From Halomonas sp. NO4 (GTDB lineage: Bacteria; Pseudomonadota; Gammaproteobacteria; Pseudomonadales; Halomonadaceae): a DNA stretch of 62,131 nucleotides. Under the pieces are notes generated by a model that was not told the DNA's origin, made no database searches, and saw nothing but the letters and a program-made list of their open reading frames with translations. A program made the position numbers and the translations under genes. Positions 50,138 to 58,579 of the stretch are shown here, one piece after another; positions within the stretch are counted from its first letter, which is position 1; every line of letters starts with the position of its first letter. The stretch is from NCBI RefSeq assembly GCF_010994375.1, contig NZ_WHMA01000007.1, forward strand, positions 1 to 62,131, read 5' to 3'.

Positions 50138-51678
50138 TGAGCCAACACCTGATCGCCCTGCCCATCCTGCTGCCCATGCTGGGCGCCCTGGTCCTGCTGC
50201 TCTCCGGCCGGGCCACCGAGTCGACCCAGCGTGGTCTCAGCCTGACCTTCACCGCCCTGCTGCTGGTGGTCAACCTGGGCCTACTCGAGCGGGCCGCCGG
50301 CGGCGGCCTGGCCTTTTATGCCCTGGGCAACTGGGAGGCCCCCTACGGCATCGTGCTCATGCTCGACCGGCTCTCCGCCCTGATGCTGACCCTCACCGCC
50401 GTGCTGGCCCTGGGCTGCGTGCTGTTCGCCTGCGCCGGGGACGACATGCGCGGTGCCTATTTCCACGGCGTCTTCCAGCTGCAGCTGATGGGGCTGAACG
50501 GCGCCTTCCTCACCGGGGACATCTTCAACCTCTTCGTGTTCTTCGAGATCCTGCTGCTCGCCTCCTATGCCCTGCTGATGCACGGCGGCGGCAAGGGGCG
50601 CGTGGGCGCCGGTCTGCACTACGTGATCCTCAACCTGGCCGGCTCGGCGCTGTTCCTGATCTCGCTCGGCATCCTCTACGGCGCCACCGGCACGCTCAAC
50701 ATGGCCGACATGGCGCGGCGTATCGCCGGCATGCCCAACGACCAGGCCGCGCTGGTGACTGCCGGGGGGCTGCTGCTGATCGTGGTGTTCAGCCTCAAGG
50801 CGGCGCTGCTGCCGCTCTACTTCTGGCTGCCGCGCACCTATGCCGCGGCGCCCGCCCCGGTGGCGGCACTCTTCGCCATCATGACCAAGGTCGGGCTCTA
50901 CGCCATCCTGCGGGTGCAGAGCCTGGTCTTCGCCGACACGCCGGCCGCCGAGCCCATTGCCGCCTGGCTGTGGTGGTCGGGGCTTGCCACCCTGGTGCTG
51001 GCCGCCGTGGGGGTGCTCGCCGCCCGCGACCTGCGAACCCTGATCGCCTATCTGGTACTGATCTCGGTGGGCACGCTGCTGGCCGGCAGCGCCCTGGCGA
51101 GCCCCGGCGCCAACACGGCGCTGCTCTACTACCTGCCCCACACTACCCTGATCTGCGGGGCGCTGTTCCTGCTCGCCGAACTGATCGGTCAGCAGCGCGG
51201 CAAGGCGGGCACCCGCCTGGTGCGTGCCCGCCGCCTCCACCAGCGCTTCCTGCTCGGCGGTCTCTTCCTGGTGGCCGCGGTGGGCGTGGCCGGCCTGCCG
51301 CCCCTGGCCGGCGCGCTGGGCAAGCTGATGCTGATGCAGGCCGTGGAAGGCAGCGCGCGGCTGTGGCTGTGGCCGCTACTGCTGCTTGCGGGGCTGTGCG
51401 CCCTGGTGGCGCTGTCGCGCGCCGGCTCGGTGTTCTTCTGGGCAAGCTACAAGGGCGAGGTGGCATCCGGCCGGGTGAACCGCGCCCAGCTCGCCGGGGT
51501 CCTGTGGCTGATGGCCAGCGCCCCGCTGCTGGTGGCCTTCGGCGGCCCCATGAGCGAGTACACGCGGGCCACGGCCCAGCAGCTGGCCCAGCCCGGTGCC
51601 GTGGTCGCCGAGCTGTTCGGCGAGAGACCGATCGCCCGGGTCGCCCCGGTCCATGAGCTGGAGGGAGAAGTGCGATGA
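50137..51678 (+). CDS. phaD: Mrp antiporter subunit D (operon 2)
   Basis: A 513-residue NuoM/N-like subunit, with the membrane Glu in LFVFFEILLLASYALLMHGG and the KAALLPLYFWLPRTYAAAPAPVAALFA helix. The start at 50137 shares one base with the phaC stop; it overlaps phaE by 4 bases. Its core differs clearly from MrpD of operon 1, so this is not a recent duplication. Confidence 0.94.
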   Translation: MSQHLIALPILLPMLGALVLLLSGRATESTQRGLSLTFTALLLVVNLGLLERAAGGGLAFYALGNWEAPYGIVLMLDRLSALMLTLTAVLALGCVLFACAGDDMRGAYFHGVFQLQLMGLNGAFLTGDIFNLFVFFEILLLASYALLMHGGGKGRVGAGLHYVILNLAGSALFLISLGILYGATGTLNMADMARRIAGMPNDQAALVTAGGLLLIVVFSLKAALLPLYFWLPRTYAAAPAPVAALFAIMTKVGLYAILRVQSLVFADTPAAEPIAAWLWWSGLATLVLAAVGVLAARDLRTLIAYLVLISVGTLLAGSALASPGANTALLYYLPHTTLICGALFLLAELIGQQRGKAGTRLVRARRLHQRFLLGGLFLVAAVGVAGLPPLAGALGKLMLMQAVEGSARLWLWPLLLLAGLCALVALSRAGSVFFWASYKGEVASGRVNRAQLAGVLWLMASAPLLVAFGGPMSEYTRATAQQLAQPGAVVAELFGERPIARVAPVHELEGEVR

Positions 51679-52172
51679 AAGCCCTGGGACGCTACCTTCC
51701 GACCCCGACCCTGTCGCTGGTGCTGCTGGTGGTCTGGCTGCTGATGGTGCGCAGCGTGTCCTTCGGTCAGATCCTGCTCGGTCTCTTCCTGGCGGTGGTC
51801 ATCCCGCTGATGACTCGCGACTTCTGGGAGCCCCTGCCGCGAGTCAAGCACCCCCTCAAGCTGGCGCGTTTCGTGCTGGTGGTGCTGTGGGACATCGTGG
51901 TGGCCAACCTCCAGGTAAGCCGGTTGATTCTGTCGCCCAAGCGCGAGGCGCACCCCGGCTTCATCGAGTACCCGCTGGAGGTGAAGGACCGTCTGACCAT
52001 CACCCTGCTGGCCAACACCATCACCATGACGCCCGGCACGGTCTCCACCAACATTCGCCTGGACGGCTCCTCGCTGTTGATCCACGCCCTCGACATGGGC
52101 GAGGAGCAGGCGCTGATCCGCGAGATCCGTGAACGCTACGAGCGGCCGCTCAAGGAGATCTTCGAATGCTAG
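51675..52172 (+). CDS. phaE: Mrp antiporter subunit E (operon 2)
   Basis: A 165-residue subunit with two N-terminal helices, then VVANLQVSRLIL and NTITMTPGTVSTNI, the MrpE blocks. Overlaps phaD by 4 and phaF by 7 bases. Confidence 0.94.
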   Translation: MKALGRYLPTPTLSLVLLVVWLLMVRSVSFGQILLGLFLAVVIPLMTRDFWEPLPRVKHPLKLARFVLVVLWDIVVANLQVSRLILSPKREAHPGFIEYPLEVKDRLTITLLANTITMTPGTVSTNIRLDGSSLLIHALDMGEEQALIREIRERYERPLKEIFEC

Positions 52173-52435
52173 ACACCGCCTTGTGGGTCAGCCTGACGCT
52201 GATCGTGCTGGCCATGGCGATGAACGTCTATCGACTGGCCATCGGCCCCGATGTCCCCGACCGCCTGCTGGCGCTGGACACGCTCTACGTTAACTCCATC
52301 GCGCTCATCGTGCTGCTGGGACTGTGGCTCAACACCAAGACCTATTTCGAGGCCGCCATCCTCATCGCCATGCTGGGCTTCGTGGGCACCATGGCCATCT
52401 GCCGCTACCTGCTGCGTGGCGACATCATCGAGTGA
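52166..52435 (+). CDS. phaF: Mrp antiporter subunit F (operon 2)
   Basis: An 89-residue three-helix subunit with the motif GPDVPDRLLALDTLYVN. Its start lies inside the end of phaE. Confidence 0.94.
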   Translation: MLDTALWVSLTLIVLAMAMNVYRLAIGPDVPDRLLALDTLYVNSIALIVLLGLWLNTKTYFEAAILIAMLGFVGTMAICRYLLRGDIIE

Positions 52436-52451
52436 CTCGAGGAGCGAGACC

Positions 52452-52901
52452 ATGACCTTCTTCGTCATCACCGAGGGCCTTATCTCCCTCCTGCTGGTCG
52501 CCGGGGGGATCTTTGCCTTCACCGGCTCGCTGGGCATGCTGAAGCTCAAGGACTTCTTCATGCGCCTGCATGGCCCCACCAAGGGCACCACCCTGGGCAT
52601 CGGCTGCATACTGATCGCCTCGATGCTCTACTTCACGGTCACCCAGCGCACCTTCCACGTCCAAGAACTGCTGATCACGCTGTTCCTGTTCATCAGCGCC
52701 CCGGTGACCGGTCACATGCTGGCCAAGACCGGCCTGCACATGCACCTGCGCTTCATCACCGGCACGCGCGGCTCGGTGCCCGAGCTCCGCGACGAGGACG
52801 TGGGCCAGAGCCGAGTGGCGCGCCCGGCCCGCGCCAAGCACCCGTGGCACACGCGCAAGGCCAAGAAGCGGTCCCGGTTCAAGCAGCGCGAGACCGCCTG
52901 A
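52452..52901 (+). CDS. phaG: Mrp antiporter subunit G (operon 2)
   Basis: A 149-residue subunit with LGMLKLKDFFMRLHGPTKGTTLG, the MrpG hallmark, and a very basic C-terminal tail (KKAKKRSRF-like). The last gene of the operon; a GCCGGC inverted repeat spans the 10-base gap to the convergent hemH. Confidence 0.93.
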   Translation: MTFFVITEGLISLLLVAGGIFAFTGSLGMLKLKDFFMRLHGPTKGTTLGIGCILIASMLYFTVTQRTFHVQELLITLFLFISAPVTGHMLAKTGLHMHLRFITGTRGSVPELRDEDVGQSRVARPARAKHPWHTRKAKKRSRFKQRETA

Positions 52902-52911
52902 GCCGGCCGGT

Positions 52912-53985
52912 TCAACACCAGCCGGCCAGCTCGTTCTCGATCACCGCGAGCAGCGCCTGGATGTGGTCGTCGCGGTCGTTGAGGCAGGGCACGTAGGTGA
53001 AGCGTTCGCCGCCGGCGGCAAGGAAGCTCTCCTTGATCTCCTCGTTGATCTCCTCGAGGGTCTCCACGCAGTCGGCGGAGAAGGCCGGCGAAATCACCGC
53101 GATGTGCTTCCTGCCTCGTCGGGCCAGCTCGGCCACGTGGTCCACCGTGGCCGGCCCCACCCACTCCTCGGGACCGAACTGCGACTGGAAGGCGGTCTGG
53201 ACGGCGTCCGGCTCCCAACCCAGCCGCTCGCGCAGCAGTCGCGTGGTCTTCTGGCACTGGCAGTGATAGGGGTCGCCCTCGCGCAGAAAGCGCTTCGGCA
53301 CGCCGTGATAGGAGGCCACCAGCACCTCGGGACTTTCCTCCGCGGCCGCATAGGCTTCGTTCACCGAGTTGGCCAGCGCCGTGATGTAGTCGGGGTGCGC
53401 GAAGTAGGCCGGCACGGTGCGCAGCGCCGGCTGCCACTTGAGCTGCATCAGGGTGCGGAAGGCCTGGTCGTTGGCCGTGGCGGTGGTCGGCGAGGCGTAC
53501 TGCGGGTAGAGCGGGAAGAACAGGATCTTCTCGCAGCCCGCCGCCTGCATACGGCGCAGCACGCTGTCGGTGGAGGGGTTGCCGTAGCGCATGCAGAAAT
53601 CGACCAGCACCCCATCACCGTGGGCCGCAGCGAGCCCCTCAGCCACCTTGCGCGTCTGTTCGCGGGTGATGGTGAGCAGAGGGCTCTCGTCCCGGTCGGT
53701 GTTCCAGATGCCGCGATAGGCGGCCCCGGAGCTGAAGGGGCGCTTGGTGAGGATGATCAGCTGCAGCAGTGGCTGCCATTTCCAGCTCGGGTAGTCCACC
53801 ACCCGCTTGTCAGAGAGGAATTCGTTGAGATAGCGGCGCATGGACCAGTAGTCGGTGGCATCCGGCGTACCGAGGTTGGCCAGCACCACTCCCACTCGGG
53901 GACGCGCCACCGGCGGGTGGTCGGCCGGGGCATGCGCCAGGCGGCCCTCGCCGGGCTGGTCTTGATCCACTTGCGATGCGGTCAT
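52912..53985 (-). CDS. hemH: ferrochelatase
   Basis: Inserts Fe2+ into protoporphyrin IX, the last step of heme synthesis. 357 residues with the N-terminal VGVVLANLGTPDATDYWSMRRYL, the active-site His in VASYHGVPKRF and Glu in FSADCVETLEEINEE. A hydrophilic 28-residue N-terminal extension precedes the core. Convergent with phaG; transcribed from a region holding a TTGTAC/TGTACA pair. Confidence 0.96.
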   Translation of the reverse strand: MTASQVDQDQPGEGRLAHAPADHPPVARPRVGVVLANLGTPDATDYWSMRRYLNEFLSDKRVVDYPSWKWQPLLQLIILTKRPFSSGAAYRGIWNTDRDESPLLTITREQTRKVAEGLAAAHGDGVLVDFCMRYGNPSTDSVLRRMQAAGCEKILFFPLYPQYASPTTATANDQAFRTLMQLKWQPALRTVPAYFAHPDYITALANSVNEAYAAAEESPEVLVASYHGVPKRFLREGDPYHCQCQKTTRLLRERLGWEPDAVQTAFQSQFGPEEWVGPATVDHVAELARRGRKHIAVISPAFSADCVETLEEINEEIKESFLAAGGERFTYVPCLNDRDDHIQALLAVIENELAGWC

Positions 53986-54057
53986 GCACTGCGCTCCTTC
54001 TGGTCGGTGACGACGTCGAGCACAGTTTACCAGCCAACGCTGGCGAGGGGCATGAAG

Positions 54058-54082
54058 TTGTACTATGGGGTTTATTTGTACA
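54058..54082. promoter_or_regulatory. TTGTAC...TGTACA inverted repeat upstream of hemH
   Basis: TTGTAC (54058-54063) and TGTACA (54077-54082), separated by 13 AT-rich bases, lie 73-97 bases before the hemH start. GTACA-type half sites are used by light-responsive LitR/CarH MerR regulators in other bacteria, but assignment here is speculative. No matching sigma-70 promoter is clear. Confidence 0.35.
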
Positions 54083-54143
54083 GCTCAGGAAAAAGCCTCA
54101 GCGTACAGCGGCCCCGCGATTGTCGGGTGAAAGGGTGATGACG

Positions 54144-54446
54144 TCAGAACACCAGCGGCATGCGCGATGCCAGCGGATCGTGGTAGTGGGCCTCGCGCCC
54201 GATGACCTCGTCCTGGGGCACGTACTGCACCAGATAGGCACGATGGATGCCGGCGCGCTTGAGCTCCAGGTAGACGTCCTCCAGCGAACGGAAGAGCATG
54301 GGCTTGCCGCGGTTTTCCAGGGTGTGCCGGACACCTTCGACGTCTTCCAGCTCCATCTGGTAGCAGTGGCTGCCGGCATGGGTGATGACGCGAATCTCGA
54401 AATTGTCGTGGGCGGCCACGAAGGTCTTGAGCGCGTGCAGTTGCAT
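54144..54446 (-). CDS. small conserved protein, probably DUF6482 family
   Basis: A 100-residue cytoplasmic protein of unknown function. It runs MQLHALKTFVAAHDNFEIRV, then a central ITHAGSHCYQMELED, a RSLEDVYLELKRAGIHRAYLV helix and a C-terminal YVPQDEVIGREAHYHDPL; the DE-IG motif near the end recalls DUF6482. The start at 54446 is preceded by AAGGAGGG. It is separate from the next gene by 140 bases with no visible feature. Confidence 0.7.
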   Translation of the reverse strand: MQLHALKTFVAAHDNFEIRVITHAGSHCYQMELEDVEGVRHTLENRGKPMLFRSLEDVYLELKRAGIHRAYLVQYVPQDEVIGREAHYHDPLASRMPLVF

Positions 54447-54586
54447 AGGTCCCTCCTTGGGAGCGGGCCGGGATTGCCAAGTGGCCACAGCCTGGGCCAC
54501 ACCGATGACACCCGCATGACGATACCGTGTCTTGGCTGTGACCACGCCCGGGAAGGAAGGGTTCCGGCGACGGGGAGCGCCCACGC

Positions 54587-54880
54587 TCACTGATAGCTGG
54601 AGGGGTCGATGGCCTTGGCCAGGGAGTTGCGATCCACCCACTTGCCCGCCTTGGTCTCCTTGTAACGAAACACCACCCGGTCGCCCACCTCGACGGCAAG
54701 CTCCGCCTCCTCGGTCTGGTAGCTGTATGCCTCGCCATCCACCACCAAGTGGAAGCGGTAGAGGTCGGGCATGCCCAGCCACTCCTTGAAGGGCCCTTCG
54801 CGCTCCACTGACTGCAGCTCGCCACGCGCTTCCAGCTTGGGCACGCGCGACCGCTTGCCGCGCCGAAATCCGCCTGCCAT
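54587..54880 (-). CDS. conserved hypothetical protein, 97 residues
   Basis: Unrecognised small protein. A basic N-terminus (AGGFRRGKRSRVPKL) is followed by an alternating pattern suggesting beta strands (LYRFHLVVDGEAYSYQTEEAELAVEVGDRVVFRYKE), possibly a small OB- or SH3-like barrel, and a tail ending PSSYQ. GGAGACACC precedes the ATG. The coding pattern (Glu/Lys rich, few Ser/Cys) looks genuine and it lies in the same direction as dnaB, 70 bases downstream of its position in the chromosome order. Confidence 0.6.
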   Translation of the reverse strand: MAGGFRRGKRSRVPKLEARGELQSVEREGPFKEWLGMPDLYRFHLVVDGEAYSYQTEEAELAVEVGDRVVFRYKETKAGKWVDRNSLAKAIDPSSYQ

Positions 54881-54950
54881 GGTGTCTCCTTCCTGTGCTG
54901 ATCCGAGGGGTCGGCATTATACGAGCCCGCGTGCGGGACTCAAGCCGCTT

Positions 54951-56339
54951 CTAGTCGCCGAAGGCCTCGCCGTAGCTATCCGGCGCCAGGTCCTCGAAGC
55001 GGGTGTACTTGCCGATGAAGGCCATGTGCACCGTGCCGATGGGGCCGTTACGCTGCTTGCCGATGATCAGCTCGGCCAGCCCCTGATTGTCGGGGTTATC
55101 GGGGTTGTACACCTCGTCACGGTAGACGAAGGCGATGATGTCCGCATCCTGCTCGATAGCCCCCGACTCGCGCAGGTCCGACATCACCGGACGCTTGTTG
55201 GGACGCTGTTCGAGCGAGCGGTTAAGCTGCGAGAGCGCGATCACCGGACAGCCGAACTCCTTGGCCAGGCCCTTGAGCGAGCGCGAGATCTCGGAGATCT
55301 CGCCGGTGCGATTCTCCGAGAAACCGGGGATCTGCATCAGCTGCAGGTAGTCGATCATGATCATCGCCAGGTTGCCGTGCTCGCGCACCACCCGGCGGAT
55401 GCGCGAGCGCATCTCGTTGGGCGACAGCGCGGCGGTGTCGTCGATGAACAGCTGCTTGTCCTTGAGCAGGTTGACCGCCGAGGTGAGGCGCGGCCAGTCC
55501 TCGTCCTCGAGCTGGCCGGTGCGCACCCGAGTCTGGTCGATGCGCCCCAGTGAGGAGAGCATGCGCAGCATCAGCGACTCCGCGGGCATCTCCATGGAGA
55601 ACACCATCACCGGCTTGTCGCTGGCGATCACCGCATGTTCCACCAGGTTCATGGCGAAGGTCGTCTTGCCCATCGAGGGCCTGCCCGCAATAATCACCAG
55701 GTCGGAGGGCTGCAGCCCCGAAGTCATGTCGTCGAGGTCGCGAAAGCCCGTGGAAAGCCCCGTCATCTCGCCTTGGAGGTTGAACAGCTCGTCGATGCGA
55801 TCCACCGCCTTGGCGAGCAGCTCGCTCATACCGATGGGGCCACCCGACTTGGGCCGCTCCTCGCTGATTTGGAAGACCAGCCGTTCAGCCTCATCGAGGA
55901 GTTCGTCGGCCGGCCGCCCCTGGGGGCTGAAAGCGCCGTCGGCGATCTGGCTGGCCGCGCGGATCAGCTTGCGCAGGGTGGCGCGCTCGCGAACGATATC
56001 AGCGTAGGCGCGAATGTTGCTCGCCGAGGGCGTGTTGCGCGCCAGCTCTGCGAGGTAGGCGAGCCCGCCCACGGTATCGAGCTGGTCGCGCCCCTCCAGC
56101 GCCTCGGAGAGCGTCACCACGTCCAGCGGGCGCGCCCCCTCCGCCAGGCCCGCCATGACGTTGAAGATGAGACGATGCTCGTAGCGGTAGAAGTCGTCGG
56201 CCCCCAGACGGTCGGCGACGTTGTCCCAGGCCGCGTTGTCGAGCATCAGCCCGCCCAGCACCGACTGCTCCGCCTCCAGCGAGTGCGGCGGCACCTTGAG
56301 GGCGGCAGTTTCCTGGTCGGGGGCGACGACGTCATTCAT
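54951..56339 (-). CDS. dnaB: replicative DNA helicase
   Basis: Hexameric helicase that unwinds the fork and recruits DnaG (encoded at 12,259). 462 residues from the ATG at 56339: N-terminal DnaG-interacting domain (PPHSLEAEQSVLGGLMLD), then the RecA-like domain with Walker A AGRPSMGKTT and Walker B MIMIDYLQLM. Lies downstream of rpsF-rpsR-rplI as in many gammaproteobacteria. A terminator separates it from rplI, so it is likely expressed from its own promoter as well. An upstream in-frame codon at 56363 is less likely. Confidence 0.97.
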   Translation of the reverse strand: MNDVVAPDQETAALKVPPHSLEAEQSVLGGLMLDNAAWDNVADRLGADDFYRYEHRLIFNVMAGLAEGARPLDVVTLSEALEGRDQLDTVGGLAYLAELARNTPSASNIRAYADIVRERATLRKLIRAASQIADGAFSPQGRPADELLDEAERLVFQISEERPKSGGPIGMSELLAKAVDRIDELFNLQGEMTGLSTGFRDLDDMTSGLQPSDLVIIAGRPSMGKTTFAMNLVEHAVIASDKPVMVFSMEMPAESLMLRMLSSLGRIDQTRVRTGQLEDEDWPRLTSAVNLLKDKQLFIDDTAALSPNEMRSRIRRVVREHGNLAMIMIDYLQLMQIPGFSENRTGEISEISRSLKGLAKEFGCPVIALSQLNRSLEQRPNKRPVMSDLRESGAIEQDADIIAFVYRDEVYNPDNPDNQGLAELIIGKQRNGPIGTVHMAFIGKYTRFEDLAPDSYGEAFGD

Positions 56340-56415
56340 GGCGGACGAACTCCACGGCGGCAAGGGGTCATTCTAGCGCAAGCGCGCAGGCCTCCAAACG
56401 GGGCAGGCGCAAACG

Positions 56416-56446
56416 AAAAGCCCCGCAACCCTGACGGGTGCGGGGC
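56416..56446 (-). terminator. terminator after rplI
   Basis: Stem GCCCCGCA (56420-56427) with TGCGGGGC (56439-56446), inner pairs CC/GG, and TTTTCG on the minus-strand 3' side. It ends the ribosomal-protein operon ahead of dnaB. Confidence 0.85.
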
Positions 56447-56470
56447 AGCGCGAAAGCTCGGCAATGAGGC

Positions 56471-56917
56471 TTATTCGGCCACCACCACCACGCGCACGGT
56501 GGCGTCGACTTCGGCATGCAGGTGCAGGTCGATATCGTACTCGCCGGTGGCGCGGAGCGGCCCGTCGGGCATGCGCACTTCGCTCTTGGCAACGTCGATG
56601 CCGGCAGAGGAGATTGCCTCGGCCAGGTCGCGCGGACCGATGGAGCCGAACAGCTTGCCCTCGTCGCCGGCCTTGGCGACCAGCGACAGCTCGATATCGG
56701 CGAGCTGGGCGGCGCGTGACTCGGCCTCGGCCTTGCGCTCGGCGGCCTGGGCCTCGAGCTCGGCACGCTGCGCCTCGAAGGCGGCGATGTTGTCCTTGGT
56801 CGCCGGCACGGCCAGGCCGTAGGGCACCAGGTAGTTGCGGCCATAGCCGGGCTTGACGGTGACCTGGTCGCCCAGGCCGCCCAGCTTGCCAATCTTGTCG
56901 AGCAGAATGACTTCCAT
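56471..56917 (-). CDS. rplI: 50S ribosomal protein L9
   Basis: A 148-residue elongated protein of the large subunit. The N-terminal domain begins [19 protein letters not shown], with the [13 protein letters not shown] motif, followed by the long connecting helix (Ala/Glu-rich, about 45-75) and the C-terminal rRNA-binding domain. Normal length for L9. Confidence 0.98.
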   Translation of the reverse strand: MEVILLDKIGKLGGLGDQVTVKPGYGRNYLVPYGLAVPATKDNIAAFEAQRAELEAQAAERKAEAESRAAQLADIELSLVAKAGDEGKLFGSIGPRDLAEAISSAGIDVAKSEVRMPDGPLRATGEYDIDLHLHAEVDATVRVVVVAE

Positions 56918-56933
56918 CTCGTGAACCTCTATG

Positions 56934-57788
56934 TCAATCGCTGCGGGAGGCCAGACGGCCGCGGAAATCCGCGAACACGTCGAGCAAGGCCGCCAGCAGC
57001 ACGATCAGAATCATGGGCCAGGTGGTGATCAGCAGCAGATAGAAGGCGATCAGCCACAGCCCGTTCATGCCCTTGGCACCGATGAAGCCGTGGACCAGCG
57101 CAATGCCGGCCACCAGCAGGGGAACCCATACCAGCATGGCCAGCGCCGGCACCCCCAGCAGCGCGCCCACCGCGCCAACGCCCACCAGCAGGCCCAGCTC
57201 GCGGCCGGACAGGCGCAGCGCGTGGAACTCCTCGCGAAAGCCGCCGGGGTTGTAGAGCCCCGCCTGCCAACTGCGCGCCAGCGCCAGGCAGCCCACCGCA
57301 GCGAGCAGCACCACCAGACCGGTAATGCCCCCGACCAACAGCGTGGCCAGCGCCTCGGCATCGTAGCCCTGGCGGGCCAGCTCGCTGAGCATGGCGTCGA
57401 CCTCGGCCGAGCCCTGGCGCAGCTGCTCGAGCAGTGGCCCGGTCCCCCCCGGCGGCACGAAGAGCCCCAACTGGATCATCGCCGCCCCGGCCAGAGCACC
57501 GACGATCAGCGCCTCGCTCCAGCGCATGCGCTCGCGCAGCACCAGCGCCATCAGGGTGACCAGCAGCACGCTGGCCAGCGGTATCGCATCGCCCTGCATC
57601 CACCACCAGCCGGCCGGTACGGCGGCCGCCACGATCACCGGCAGCGCCGCGGAGAAGCCGCTTCGCAGGGTGACCAGCGCCGCAATGGCCCCGCTCAGCC
57701 AGAACAGCCAGGGCACAATGGCCGTTACGGCCGCCCCGCCTGCTGCATGGGGCGTGCCGCGCATCAGCCAGCGGGCGATGGGCAACAT
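56934..57788 (-). CDS. DUF2232-type integral membrane protein
   Basis: A 284-residue membrane protein with about eight helices located between rpsR and rplI, a position where Pseudomonas and Halomonas-type genomes carry a DUF2232 protein. The C-terminus with [21 protein letters not shown] fits that family. Function is unknown; location suggests co-expression with ribosomal proteins. The start is 13 bases after the rpsR stop. Confidence 0.8.
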   Translation of the reverse strand: MLPIARWLMRGTPHAAGGAAVTAIVPWLFWLSGAIAALVTLRSGFSAALPVIVAAAVPAGWWWMQGDAIPLASVLLVTLMALVLRERMRWSEALIVGALAGAAMIQLGLFVPPGGTGPLLEQLRQGSAEVDAMLSELARQGYDAEALATLLVGGITGLVVLLAAVGCLALARSWQAGLYNPGGFREEFHALRLSGRELGLLVGVGAVGALLGVPALAMLVWVPLLVAGIALVHGFIGAKGMNGLWLIAFYLLLITTWPMILIVLLAALLDVFADFRGRLASRSD

Positions 57789-57800
57789 CGGCTGGCCGGC

Positions 57801-58028
57801 TTACTGGTGGCTGTCGGTATAGGGCAGCAGGGCCAGGTAGCGAGCGCGCTTGACGGCGGTCGCCAGCTGACGCTGGTAACGCGCCTTGGTGCCGGTGATG
57901 CGGCTGGGTACGATCTTGCCGGTCTCGGTGATGTAGGCCTTGAGCGTGTCCAGATCCTTGTAGTCGATCTGCTTCACGCCCTCGGCGGTGAAACGGCAGA
58001 ACTTGCGACGGCGGAAAAAGCGTGCCAT
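57801..58028 (-). CDS. rpsR: 30S ribosomal protein S18
   Basis: A basic 75-residue platform protein that pairs with S6. [17 protein letters not shown] at the N-terminus and [13 protein letters not shown] at the C-terminus are diagnostic. Lies 33 bases after rpsF. Confidence 0.98.
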   Translation of the reverse strand: MARFFRRRKFCRFTAEGVKQIDYKDLDTLKAYITETGKIVPSRITGTKARYQRQLATAVKRARYLALLPYTDSHQ

Positions 58029-58061
58029 GGAAAAGACTCCTTGGGGCGAGCGAATGGTGAC

Positions 58062-58436
58062 TTAGGCGGTGGCTTCGGCGCTGCGCGGTTTCTCTTCGCG
58101 GCGCGCCCGCTTCTCTTCGGCCGGCTTCATCATCGGCGACGCCTCGGTGATGGCTTCCTTGCAGCGCACCACCAGGCTACGGATGATGGCGTCGTTGAAG
58201 CGGAAGATGTTCTCGATCTCCTCGAGGGTCTCGCCGCTGCACTCGACGTTCATCAGCACGTAGTGCGCCTTGTGGATCTTGTTGATCGGGTAGGCCAGGT
58301 GACGGCGGCCCCAGTCCTCCAGCCGATGCACGGTGCCACCGCTCTCGGTGACGATGCTGGAGTAGCGCTCGACCATGGACGGCACTTGCTCGCTCTGGTC
58401 CGGATGGACCATGAACACGATTTCGTAATGACGCAT
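58062..58436 (-). CDS. rpsF: 30S ribosomal protein S6
   Basis: A 124-residue protein of the 30S platform. [21 protein letters not shown] and the [15 protein letters not shown] segment identify S6. The C-terminal tail is Glu/Arg rich, not poly-Glu as in E. coli. The start at 58436 has AAGGAG upstream. A leader of roughly 100 bases with a hairpin precedes it. Confidence 0.98.
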   Translation of the reverse strand: MRHYEIVFMVHPDQSEQVPSMVERYSSIVTESGGTVHRLEDWGRRHLAYPINKIHKAHYVLMNVECSGETLEEIENIFRFNDAIIRSLVVRCKEAITEASPMMKPAEEKRARREEKPRSAEATA

Positions 58437-58512
58437 GGGGATCTCCTTGCGGGTTAGCAGCTTCCACGTGAGGCGTGTCGCGCTCAGAGGAAGCAAGGAG
58501 GTGAAATGGAAA

Positions 58513-58536
58513 CGCCCGCTCACGCAGGAACGGGCG
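58513..58536 (-). other. leader hairpin at the start of the rpsF transcript
   Basis: CGCCCG (58513-58518) pairs with CGGGCG (58531-58536); TC/GA add inner pairs. On the minus strand it is followed by TTT. With the promoter at 58,542-58,570 it would lie at or near the 5' end of the rpsF mRNA; it could equally be the rlmB terminator. Confidence 0.5.
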
Positions 58537-58541
58537 CCTGC

Positions 58542-58570
58542 ATTCTAGAGAGGCACGCCATCAGTTGCAA
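58542..58570 (-). promoter_or_regulatory. sigma-70 promoter of the rpsF-rpsR-rplI operon
   Basis: Minus strand: -35 TTGCAA (58565-58570), 17-bp spacer, -10 TAGAAT (58542-58547), just after the rlmB stop. Identical in hexamers and spacing to the rpsU promoter. Confidence 0.75.
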
Positions 58571-58579
58571 GGCGCGCGA

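Noticed and set aside
52900..52935. GCCGGC inverted repeat between phaG and hemH as a terminator
   Set aside because: Symmetric and convergent in position, but there is no T-run on either side and the stem enters the hemH coding end, so function is unclear.
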